From contig NZ_CP180191.1 in the NCBI RefSeq assembly GCF_047549485.1, forward strand, positions 1,488,001-1,552,000: DNA of 64,000 nt, written 5' to 3'. The notes under the pieces are model-generated. The model was not told where the DNA came from, made no database searches, and was given only the letters and a program-made list of their open reading frames with translations. The position numbers and the translations under genes are program-made. The DNA comes from Piscinibacterium candidicorallinum (lineage in GTDB: Bacteria; Pseudomonadota; Gammaproteobacteria; Burkholderiales; Burkholderiaceae_C). Within the stretch, counting starts at the first letter, position 1. Every line of letters starts with the position of its first letter. Positions 17,277 to 24,754 of this stretch are shown here, piece after piece.

Positions 17277-18980
17277 ATGAACGCCGCGCTGCACTTCACT
17301 GAACCTAAGCAGACTCAGCTCATGCTCCTCGACCACTTCGGGGAGTGCACGCTGTGGTTCGACGAGAGCTGTGACCAATTGCAGGTCCGATACCGGGGAG
17401 ATTGGTATCAACTGACCGGCGTCTGGTATTGCCAGCGCGAGGCCGCGGCAGAACATACCCCGATCCAGGGTGCCGAGGACCTCTACGAGGTCGAGCGCTG
17501 GGACAGCGTCCGCAGGCGTTGGATACCGACCCGCAGGACGGTCCGTGAATGGCTCAATCGCATCTATCACCGTCCTGCCGTCCGCCTTACGGAGCAGTGG
17601 CTTCGACATCCTCCGGAGATCGAGTTTCAGCGAGAGCAGAGTGCTCCGCTGCACGTCATCGGGCAGCCGCCGGTTGAGCTGTGGTCCTGCGTACTGATCC
17701 ACCGTCGGGGGCCGAATCGGGCGACGCCTACACACTGGAGGAGTTTTCTTGGGGGCCTGAGTCACCACGGGGTCGGCGACGAGGAGCTGGCACTGCTCGA
17801 ACTCGATCGCCTGTTCGCGGCGCAGCCCGACGCGGCCATCCTCAAGAGTGCGTTGATCGGCTGGATCGACAACCGGCGCTTTGTCCCGCGCCTGGTCCAC
17901 GAGACCGAGATGCGCTACTTGGTGCGATCCGGCTGGAAAGACGTCGACTCCGATGCCTGGGCGCGCCGACGCCTTCGCCCGAGCGGCACGATCGTGCCCG
18001 TGAGTCGGCATCGCGGGCTGGGCTGGTGGGTCGCCGAGGCGCTTTCGCCGCCGATGTTCGACCTACCCCGCGCCTGGTACGTCTTCGATAACCGGCTCGA
18101 ATTGCAGCGCAGGAACGGGTTTGAGCGCCAGGCGGCTGCTGAGGGTTGGGCAGAGAAGCAGATGGAGGCGCGTTACGCGGACTGGGCCAAACAGACGCCC
18201 GAGGTGCGGTGGCGCCGCTACACCACCCCCTCGGGCCGGCAATACGAGGAGATTCTGGTCCAGCTGGATGATTGGTCGGAATCGTTCTACATCCCGCACT
18301 TCACCGCACGCAATGTCGTGCTGCACCTGCGCACTTGCATTCGCAGGCTGCCGGGCGGGCGCCGAACCCTCTTTATCGAGGAGTTGCAGTCCGATGAGCA
18401 TCAAAGGCGTACATCCGTCGCGCCGTACGGCCGAGAATGGCCTCTGCTGGGCCTGAAGCTCGCGGTCTGGCTGGCGCAGCAGCGCGGGCTGGATGCAGTC
18501 ACCATCGCATCCCTGGCCTACCGAACCTACTGCGGTCGGTATCTCAACATGGGTCTGCGCTTCCCGAGGGATCGTTACGAAAAGGAATTTCCTAAGGCAA
18601 TGCAGCGGCTCGCGAAAGTCCTGCACGTCCCGGTAACCCAGGAGCCGGTCTACTTCGACCTCCATGGTTCGGCAGCTGCGCCGTGGGTACGCCCAAGTCC
18701 CATCGGCATGGCCGGCGGTCCGGACGACTCGGAGGACGAACTGCCGTTTGATGACGTGGTTCCTCAACCAGAGTCGCTGAGCTTTTGGTCGGCGCTACCC
18801 CAAGTGCCGCCATCGGAAGGGGCGGAATACGGTGTCGACGGCCGTCGGATCTGGATGTTCCGGATGCAGACGCTGGATCTGCGCGGGATTCGAGCCATCA
18901 AGCGCGTGCCTGCCTACGGAGTCGCTGACAGCGAGTTTTGGTTCGGGTCGCCCCACCAGAAGGCATCAACTGGGCACTGA
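17277..18980 (+). CDS. Polyvalent-protein-like protein with 'LFIEE-QSD' domain
   Basis: 567-aa protein of unknown function. Its C-terminal half matches the kind of domain found in large polyvalent proteins of phages and conjugative elements. A line EEILVQLDDWSE is followed by HFTARNVVLHLRTC, then TLFIEELQSDEHQ (about residues 363-375) and WPLLGLKLAVWLAQQRGLDAVTIAS. The polyvalent-protein pattern (FIEEIQSDWHQ ... W..LALKR....A...G.D.I) aligns over this region. The N-terminal half has no motif that I know. The gene follows the primase after 200 bp. Such domains are thought to be delivered or acting early in establishment, but a role here is inference. Confidence 0.6.
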   Translation: MNAALHFTEPKQTQLMLLDHFGECTLWFDESCDQLQVRYRGDWYQLTGVWYCQREAAAEHTPIQGAEDLYEVERWDSVRRRWIPTRRTVREWLNRIYHRPAVRLTEQWLRHPPEIEFQREQSAPLHVIGQPPVELWSCVLIHRRGPNRATPTHWRSFLGGLSHHGVGDEELALLELDRLFAAQPDAAILKSALIGWIDNRRFVPRLVHETEMRYLVRSGWKDVDSDAWARRRLRPSGTIVPVSRHRGLGWWVAEALSPPMFDLPRAWYVFDNRLELQRRNGFERQAAAEGWAEKQMEARYADWAKQTPEVRWRRYTTPSGRQYEEILVQLDDWSESFYIPHFTARNVVLHLRTCIRRLPGGRRTLFIEELQSDEHQRRTSVAPYGREWPLLGLKLAVWLAQQRGLDAVTIASLAYRTYCGRYLNMGLRFPRDRYEKEFPKAMQRLAKVLHVPVTQEPVYFDLHGSAAAPWVRPSPIGMAGGPDDSEDELPFDDVVPQPESLSFWSALPQVPPSEGAEYGVDGRRIWMFRMQTLDLRGIRAIKRVPAYGVADSEFWFGSPHQKASTGH

Positions 18981-19053
18981 GTGCGTCCGCAGCCTGCGAT
19001 ACCCCTATCTGGACGCGCATTTTCAGGCGTCGCCGCCACGACCTGCTCTGAGC

Positions 19054-19499
19054 AGATGCGGCGGAATGAGCGTGTACATCTGCGCTACCGACAGCGAGAA
19101 TGGGTTCCATGAAAAAGCCACCTCCGGAAACCCGCTACCCGCCGCCCCCGCACGAGCGCATCGAGATTCCAACCGGGGAAGGGCCAACCAGCGCCCTATC
19201 TACGTGGACGCCTCCTCCCCCGTATCTGGTGACAGGGGAGGGGTCGACTCCAACTCCACCACGAGAGCTACACCATGCTCACGTTCAACGCGGATCAGCA
19301 TCCGCTCATGAGCCGCATGCACAAGCCTGATCCGAAGTTGCCGCCAGACCCCCAGGACAAGCGCTCCGTCATCGCGATCGAGGACGCCGACGTTCAGACC
19401 TAGCTGACCGCCAGTCCAGACGAGGCGAGCGCTTTACTGCGGCTCACACCGGCGGAGATGTTCGAGGCGCAACCTGCCGACAGCACGTCTAGCGCATAG
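19054..19499 (+). pseudogene. Decayed SRAP (SOS response-associated peptidase, YedK-like) gene
   Basis: SRAP proteins cap abasic sites in single-stranded DNA through an N-terminal Cys. Here a start-like RCGGMS (19054-19071) resembles MCGRMS with the initiator lost. The best evidence is downstream: the frame through 19275 reads ESYTMLTFNADQHPLMSRMHKP, the SRAP C-terminal signature. That frame has an in-frame TGA at 19230 and a TAG at 19401 where the family has the Trp of a WL pair, then continues to 19499 with a plausible SRAP tail. The pieces lie in different frames and are too short for a 220-aa protein, so several indels and nonsense changes are implied. This fills most of the stretch between the polyvalent-like gene and the OGFr gene; nothing else was seen there. 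Confidence 0.5.
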
Positions 19500-19525
19500 C
19501 GCCGGCTCGGCGGTACAACGCCACC

Positions 19526-20095
19526 ATGAGCTCAGTCACCGACCGGTTGTTTGCCACAGACGAAGATCCCGACCTGATCGTCGCCCGCTCCAAGGAGCGA
19601 CGCGACCAATCCAACGCCCAGGCGATCGAGCGCTGGCGCATCTGGCTGGCCCAGCACCATGAGCTCACCCTGGCGCTGTCCCTCGATGAGCTGGAGCGAC
19701 GCCACGACTTCATCCAGTGGTGGTTCCCGATCGGTGCGAAGAGCCCCATCAACCCCGACGCTCCGGTGATCGGCCGACACGCCATGCGCGATGCGGTACA
19801 GGCCGACCCCGAGCTGGCCGCGGCGATGCGGAGGTCATTTAGTCGCTTCCTGCAGGTACTGGGCTTGGCGCTGGAAGGTGGGCAAGTGCGAGAGGTCACG
19901 GTGCCGGTGGTGCGCTGGATCGATCGCGCCACGCATACCGATCGGCGCCTGAGTCGCTCCCTGCGCAGCATGCATAACGCAGGCCTGTACGATGAGACAC
20001 GCGCGCTGATGGCGTTCCTGGAGCTGGAAATGAAGGATCGCCCCGCGCGCTCGGACGCGCTTCGCTGGTGGCGCAATCAACTTGTGGACGCCTAG
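19526..20095 (+). CDS. Opioid growth factor receptor (OGFr)-domain protein
   Basis: 189-aa protein whose central part matches the conserved region of OGFr-type proteins: ELERRHDFIQWWFPIGAKSP followed by INPDAPVIG (about residues 52-80). The pattern LE..HDYIQWLFP......NPDAP is diagnostic. Bacterial members of this family are known but uncharacterised. The rest is helical, including MRRSFSRFLQVLGLAL, typical of the same domain. No catalytic motif, signal peptide or membrane segment. It is a single gene with short gaps on both sides. Function cannot be inferred from the eukaryotic name. Confidence 0.75.
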   Translation: MSSVTDRLFATDEDPDLIVARSKERRDQSNAQAIERWRIWLAQHHELTLALSLDELERRHDFIQWWFPIGAKSPINPDAPVIGRHAMRDAVQADPELAAAMRRSFSRFLQVLGLALEGGQVREVTVPVVRWIDRATHTDRRLSRSLRSMHNAGLYDETRALMAFLELEMKDRPARSDALRWWRNQLVDA

Positions 20096-20290
20096 GTACA
20101 GCGCGCTTTCGGTCGCCTGGATGGTCGGAGATGCGGCCGGTGATCGGTTCTCAGACTGGGGCTACGCTGGTGTCAGCGAGCGCTGAATGCACATGAGTGT
20201 CTGACGCAGCGACCGCTGGATTGAAGACCGGTCTCGGGGCAATCTGGCTCCAGTCTGCTGCAGTTCGCAAGACACGAAGGAACGGTGCGC

Positions 20291-20692
20291 ATGCGCATTC
20301 AAGTTGTGCTTCAGGACGGCACCCACATCGAGGTCGAGGAGCTGTGCGTGTCTGCCACCTATGTCGGGCTGCTTGAGGGCGACCCCGACAGCGCGCTCAC
20401 ACGCCGCGAAAAAGAACGCTGCATCGACTGGGCAAAGCGGATCGAGCCCGCTGACCTGGCGGTCACGTGCGTCGGGCCAGAATGGGCACACGCTGACACG
20501 ACGCGATTGCCGCCGGTGCGATTTGCAGCCCTGGCGATGTCCGAACAGCCGGTCGATCGGGTGCATCTGCTGTCCTGGGCCAAGGTCGCCTGGTTTGGCA
20601 CGTTCGACCCAAGCGAGTCGATCCGACACCTGCTGCAGCGATCGCTGTCATCATTGGAGTGGCGCGATGTCGCTACGGGTTACGACATTTAG
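20291..20692 (+). CDS. Hypothetical protein
   Basis: 133-aa acidic protein (MRIQVVLQDGTHIEVEELCVSA at the start). A GTG two codons earlier is possible, with GAAGGAACG in front. No motif recognised; the first 40 residues predict beta strands. It lies between the OGFr gene and the convergent NrtR gene, ending three bases before the NrtR stop. Confidence 0.5.
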   Translation: MRIQVVLQDGTHIEVEELCVSATYVGLLEGDPDSALTRREKERCIDWAKRIEPADLAVTCVGPEWAHADTTRLPPVRFAALAMSEQPVDRVHLLSWAKVAWFGTFDPSESIRHLLQRSLSSLEWRDVATGYDI

Positions 20693-20694
20693 CG

Positions 20695-21372
20695 CTAGCT
20701 GCTTCGCGGATCGGCCGCTACGAGCTCAAACAGTTGAGCCGGCCGGAATGCGCCTTGTCGGAACTGACCCTCGACGGGTTGGACCAAACCGCGCTCGGCG
20801 AGCTTCCGGCGAAAGCTGGACTTGTCCAGTCGGTGTCCGAGAATCGCCTCACAGGTGGCCTGCAGCTCTGTGAGCGTGAATGGTGTCTCGAAATACCCTG
20901 CTGGTAACTCCAAGCGATCAATGGCGCTTCGGATTCGAGTCATCGCGAGATCAATCAACTGTCGGTGGTCAAAGGCCAGCGCCGTATCCGTGGCGGCATC
21001 AGAGGCAGGGCGCCAGTCGATCGCGGCAATGCGCTTGCCCGGCCTCGGTTGAATCTGTTCGCCCGGGACCAGCGCCTGGTAGACGATGCTCAGGGCCCAA
21101 GGCGCACGCGGATCGCGACTGGCGCCACCGACTGCTCCCCACTGCTCGATGTAAGGCACCGGAGTACCGAGCCGTTCGACCGCGATACGCTGTGCTGCGC
21201 TCTCAAGATCCATGTCCGTGTCGATCCGAAGGACGCCGCCCGGAAGCGCCCACTGTCCGGCAAACGGTGCTTCGGTCCGCTTGATCAGCAGCACCTCCAA
21301 GCCCGATGGGTGGACGGCGAACACGATCAGTTCGATGCGCGTGAAGGGCATCGGGTAAGTCTTGGTGGTCAT
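20695..21372 (-). CDS. nrtR: NrtR-type transcriptional regulator (Nudix-like domain plus winged helix)
   Basis: NrtR proteins repress NAD-metabolism genes and are released by ADP-ribose bound in a Nudix-fold domain. Residues 1-150 form the Nudix fold (LLIKRTEAPFAGQWALPGG, EQWGAVGGASRDPRAPWALSIVYQALV). The Nudix box is degenerate: the REUxEE part reads QRIAVE, so hydrolysis is unlikely, as in known NrtR. Residues 150-225 are the characteristic winged helix (FTLTELQATCEAILGHRLDKSSFRRKLAERGLVQP). The ATG at 21372 gives 225 aa. It is divergent from a metallophosphoesterase across 76 bp, suggesting autoregulation and control of that gene (inference). Confidence 0.85.
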   Translation of the reverse strand: MTTKTYPMPFTRIELIVFAVHPSGLEVLLIKRTEAPFAGQWALPGGVLRIDTDMDLESAAQRIAVERLGTPVPYIEQWGAVGGASRDPRAPWALSIVYQALVPGEQIQPRPGKRIAAIDWRPASDAATDTALAFDHRQLIDLAMTRIRSAIDRLELPAGYFETPFTLTELQATCEAILGHRLDKSSFRRKLAERGLVQPVEGQFRQGAFRPAQLFELVAADPRSS

Positions 21373-21408
21373 GCCACGATGATAGTTGCGAATCACCAAT
21401 AAGTAAGG

Positions 21409-21426
21409 CACAATAACTTCGTTGTG
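21409..21426. promoter_or_regulatory. Inverted repeat in the nrtR / metallophosphoesterase divergent promoter
   Basis: CACAA and TTGTG separated by eight bases, inside an AT-rich 76-bp divergent region that must hold both promoters. It is a candidate NrtR operator only by position; it is not a clear match to any NrtR box I know. Confidence 0.35.
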
Positions 21427-21448
21427 ATGTGCAAATAAGAGGCCAGTG

Positions 21449-22381
21449 ATGTCGGAAATTGCGTATGACCTGATCGGCGATGTGCATGGCCAAGCCGGGT
21501 TGCTTGAGCGCTTGCTCGAACAGCTTGGGTACGTCGGAGTCGGGCGTGGCTTCAAGGCCCCCGCAGGACGTCAAGCGGTATTCGTTGGCGACCTGATTGA
21601 TCGCGGCCCTCAGCAGCTCCGTGTCCTCGAGATCGTTCGGGCGATGATGGACGCGGGCGATGCGCGGGTGATCATGGGCAACCACGAACTGAACGCAATT
21701 GGCTATGTCGAGCGCAAGGCAGACGGCTCGGGCTATCTGCGCGAGCACTCCCCTGAGAAAGTGGCGCAGCATGCGGAATTCCTGCGGCAGGTGGGCGAGG
21801 GATCCGCGGCGCACAAGGAATGGGTGGACTGGTTTCGGATCCTGCCCTTGGCGCTGGATCTGGGCGGAGTCAGGGTGGTGCACGCGTGGTGGCATCAGCC
21901 TTACGTGGACGCCATTGAGCGCGCGCACCCAGGGGGCCGTCCGATAGATCAAGACTTTCTGCACGCAGCGTTCCGCAAGGGTTCGCCTGAGTGGCAGGCG
22001 GTGGAGGGCCTGTGCAAGGGCTTGGAGGTGCGCTTACCGGAGGGATATGCCTTTGAGGATCATGGCGGCCACAGGCGCCATGAGGTTCGTGTGAAGTGGT
22101 GGGCTGATCGTGGACTGAGCCTGCGCGATGCCGCGCTGCTACCTGCGAGTCAGCGGCAGTTCGTGCCGGAGATCCCGCTGCCTGCGGATCTCCCTGGCGG
22201 AGAACCCAAGGGTGCGCCGGTGTTTGTGGGGCATTACTGGATGAAGGGAGCGCCCGTGCTGCAGTCTGCAAAGCTCGCTTGCCTGGATTGGAGTGCGGCC
22301 AAGGGTGGGCCGCTGGTCGCATACCGCTGGGACGGCGAGGCTGACCTGGTTTCCTCCCACTTGCGCTGGGCTGATCATTGA
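21449..22381 (+). CDS. Metallophosphoesterase (calcineurin-like phosphatase, ApaH/PrpE-like)
   Basis: 310-aa two-metal phosphoesterase. The metal ligands appear in order: GDVHG (10-14), GDLIDRGPQ (about 48), GNHE (about 76), a His in VVHAWW and GHYW near residue 265. This is the ApaH/PrpE-like group that hydrolyses dinucleoside polyphosphates or phosphoproteins; substrate is unknown. ATG at 21449 has AAGAGG eight bases upstream; a GTG immediately before it is less likely. Divergent from nrtR, so its substrate may be a nucleotide linked to NAD or ADP-ribose (inference). Confidence 0.85.
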   Translation: MSEIAYDLIGDVHGQAGLLERLLEQLGYVGVGRGFKAPAGRQAVFVGDLIDRGPQQLRVLEIVRAMMDAGDARVIMGNHELNAIGYVERKADGSGYLREHSPEKVAQHAEFLRQVGEGSAAHKEWVDWFRILPLALDLGGVRVVHAWWHQPYVDAIERAHPGGRPIDQDFLHAAFRKGSPEWQAVEGLCKGLEVRLPEGYAFEDHGGHRRHEVRVKWWADRGLSLRDAALLPASQRQFVPEIPLPADLPGGEPKGAPVFVGHYWMKGAPVLQSAKLACLDWSAAKGGPLVAYRWDGEADLVSSHLRWADH

Positions 22382-22427
22382 CCCATGCTCGCTGACACGC
22401 TGTGACTGAATGCCAAGGAGTACTTGC

Positions 22428-23267
22428 ATGCCTGTCTTGCCCAAAGCCACACCCGAAGAAGTTGCACGGATACTTGGTGCGGCAACGCTCGTGCCGGGTC
22501 AGCGATCGTCCACTGGCGACTCGATCATGGGCTCGGGGTCGACTGAAAGTCCCTCAGACGCCGACAAGCGCATGATGCTCGAGAAAGCCTCTGCGGCACT
22601 GGCTCGCACCCGTGCGAACCCTGGTGCAAAGGAGGGCAATCAACCGCCGAAAAGTGAGCCGATGGACGCCGATTTCCCCTCTGACTGCGCAGTGCTCGAG
22701 GTGCGCGATGGCGTGCTGGCCCTGCGTGGAGTGAACGAGCCACTGACTCGTCGACCCTTCTACGAGGACGAGGTCAACTGGTGGTCTGACTCGTCTCAGG
22801 ACTTGATTGTCGCAATGAGCGCCTGCCCGCCCATGGCCTGGCACATCACGAGTCTTTATGTCGAGTTTGTCGACACCCTCGACGACGCTGCCTACGAAGC
22901 GGCGATGGCAGCCCGGGCGGACTCCGATGAAGAACAGGCTGCGCTGGCTTGGATCGAGGGGATCGACGACGAGACGTTCAAAGCCTGTGTTGTGCCGTCT
23001 GTGCAGAGATGGCTTGATCAAGCTCCCGACTGGAGCCATGAACAGGACTATCTGCCCGCCAACAAGATCGCGTATGGCGCAGCGTACGAGCTCTTCAGTG
23101 AGATGGATGCGGAGGACCTTGAAGGTCTGGGAGTAGAACTCACCATAGTCGGAGGCGTGCACAGCCACTTGGAATGTGCAGTGCTTAGATCCTCGATTGA
23201 TGCGGTGAACCAAATTGCGACAGACTGTTCATTGGCAATTCGCTTCGTCACGGCGCCTAGCCGCTAA
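22428..23267 (+). CDS. Hypothetical protein
   Basis: 279-aa acidic protein starting at the ATG at 22428, behind CAAGGAG. The first 75 residues are low-complexity and probably disordered; the remainder (from SDCAVLEVRDGVLALRGV) looks globular, with WWSDSSQDLIVAM and EQDYLPANKIAYGAAYELF. No family recognised. It follows the metallophosphoesterase by 46 bp and may be in the same operon. Confidence 0.6.
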   Translation: MPVLPKATPEEVARILGAATLVPGQRSSTGDSIMGSGSTESPSDADKRMMLEKASAALARTRANPGAKEGNQPPKSEPMDADFPSDCAVLEVRDGVLALRGVNEPLTRRPFYEDEVNWWSDSSQDLIVAMSACPPMAWHITSLYVEFVDTLDDAAYEAAMAARADSDEEQAALAWIEGIDDETFKACVVPSVQRWLDQAPDWSHEQDYLPANKIAYGAAYELFSEMDAEDLEGLGVELTIVGGVHSHLECAVLRSSIDAVNQIATDCSLAIRFVTAPSR

Positions 23268-23649
23268 CGCACAGTCGTGCTGAGTCGCACATGGTCGTAT
23301 GGTCAGAGCCTCTATCACCGTCTAGGTCGGGCTTTGCCTCAGCTAATTGCGCCGGTTCGGCTGATCTCACTAATCGGCGTCTGATCCCTCGGCTGAAGTC
23401 GCCTGATCCAGGCCAACATGCCCACTCCCATCACTCCTGCCTCTCCCAAATGAGATTGGCAGTTCCGTCGACAGATAATCAGCGTCGGCGGGGGCGGTCC
23501 TCCGTGGGCTGGCTGCGAATACGGAAAGGAGCGCCGAACATGTTGCGAGCAGCAAACCATTGGTCAGAGCAGCAGCCGATTTCAGACCGCAGCACGCGCG
23601 TGCATTGGAGCGCACCAGTCAACGGCATTGACCTTAAAGCGAGAGAACA
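23268..23649. other. Intergenic stretch without recognisable gene
   Basis: 382 bp. Open frames here are short and have neither ribosome sites nor protein-like composition. I see no hairpin terminator or repeat; a promoter for the following small membrane protein is presumably near the right end. Confidence 0.5.
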
Positions 23650-24039
23650 ATGAATCAGCGAGACGAAGCAGGCACGTCAAAGGAATCGGCTGGTAGCAGG
23701 ACTGCCGAGGCTTCAACGGAGGAACTCTCGCTGGGAGCACACTTTCTCGGCATCATGCTTGGGCATGCAGGGCTGGCCAAGAGTTTCTGGCTTTACGGGC
23801 TACTTGGCGGCAATCTCTTCTGCTGGATGGCATATGTCGCCCTTGGCGCCAGCGCAATTCTCGGGGCGGTGGTGGCCGTTCTTGCAGCGGTCTATGTCAT
23901 CACTGTCGCAGTCGGTGTCTGGAACGCCGCCGGCAAGCCAGCGGTCGATTGGGGCTGGGCAGCGTTCGCTAGGCTCTTCGCCGTGCTCTGGATCCTCGGT
24001 GCTGTCGCGCTCGTTGTCGTTGCGGTTTCGAATGCCTAG
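23650..24039 (+). CDS. Small membrane protein of unknown function
   Basis: 129 aa. Residues 1-30 are polar, then three hydrophobic segments follow: LYGLLGGNLFCWMAYVALGA, ILGAVVAVLAAVYVITVAVGVW and LFAVLWILGAVALVVVAVS. The arrangement suggests an inner-membrane protein with the N-terminus in the cytosol. GAGAGAAC precedes the ATG. No family recognised. It is monocistronic by appearance. Confidence 0.6.
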   Translation: MNQRDEAGTSKESAGSRTAEASTEELSLGAHFLGIMLGHAGLAKSFWLYGLLGGNLFCWMAYVALGASAILGAVVAVLAAVYVITVAVGVWNAAGKPAVDWGWAAFARLFAVLWILGAVALVVVAVSNA

Positions 24040-24754
24040 CGGCTCCAGTCACTGCACGTCGTAGTAATGACCTCGTTTGTTCGAGCGATCCTGAACGGCC
24101 ATCGTGCCTTTCCGCAAGTCGGTGGGCCGACGCCGTTGCGAGTTGCGCGTTCACTACTCGGGAGCGCACAGACACGGAACTTCAATGAGTTTGCTTGGCA
24201 CCGCACAGATCGGCGTCGTCACTGGCCCAACTTATGTACGGGATGCAACGGCAAGATGCGCGCGCCCCGTGTTCATGTTCATGAATAGGACTGGATGCTC
24301 GTCGGGCCGAGAACAAGCGGTCGCCGCTGACTTTGCTCCGTAGTCACGCCCAAGAAGGATGCTCGGCTGCTCGGCCATCAGCTTGGCTTTTGACGTGCCC
24401 GGTCATCCTCCCTGCGTTTGGACTTTTTCGCGTTGTCCGATCGATCGCGTCCAAGTCATTTGCCGCTCGAAGTCGGAACGCATAAGGCATCCCGGCGCCG
24501 GTTCCTCGATGAAATGTTCTCAAATCCCGAGGTCTCGATTACTGGACGCACTCTTTTCTGCCGAAGCATACGGCTCTACGCGTTCAATGGATGGGCTCAT
24601 CGATCGCTGGCGTTCAGAGCAGCCAATCGACTCGGCAAGCCTGACCAGAACGGAGTTGCATGCCCACATCACTCGAAAACCCGAGGGGCCTTCCCCCGCT
24701 GGATCGGCAAGGCACAATCAATAATCATGACTCTATTGCAACTGTCCAAAACCG
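24040..24754. other. Intergenic stretch upstream of the defence operon
   Basis: 715 bp with only short, non-convincing frames on both strands. No tRNA, terminator or repeat array seen. The last 60 bases are more AT-rich (around AATCAATAATCATGACTC) and are the likely promoter region for the operon that begins at 24755. Confidence 0.5.

Noticed and set aside
17118..18011. Minus-strand frame opposite the polyvalent-like gene.
   Set aside because: The plus-strand gene has a coherent recognisable C-terminal domain; the minus frame has none.
19100..19330. Proline-rich 76-aa frame as a real gene.
   Set aside because: It lies over the decayed SRAP sequence, which explains the region better, and its proline runs arise from a shifted frame.
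24040..24754. Search for a CRISPR array, toxin-antitoxin pair or tRNA in the gap before the defence operon.
   Set aside because: No regular repeats, paired small genes or cloverleaf seen.
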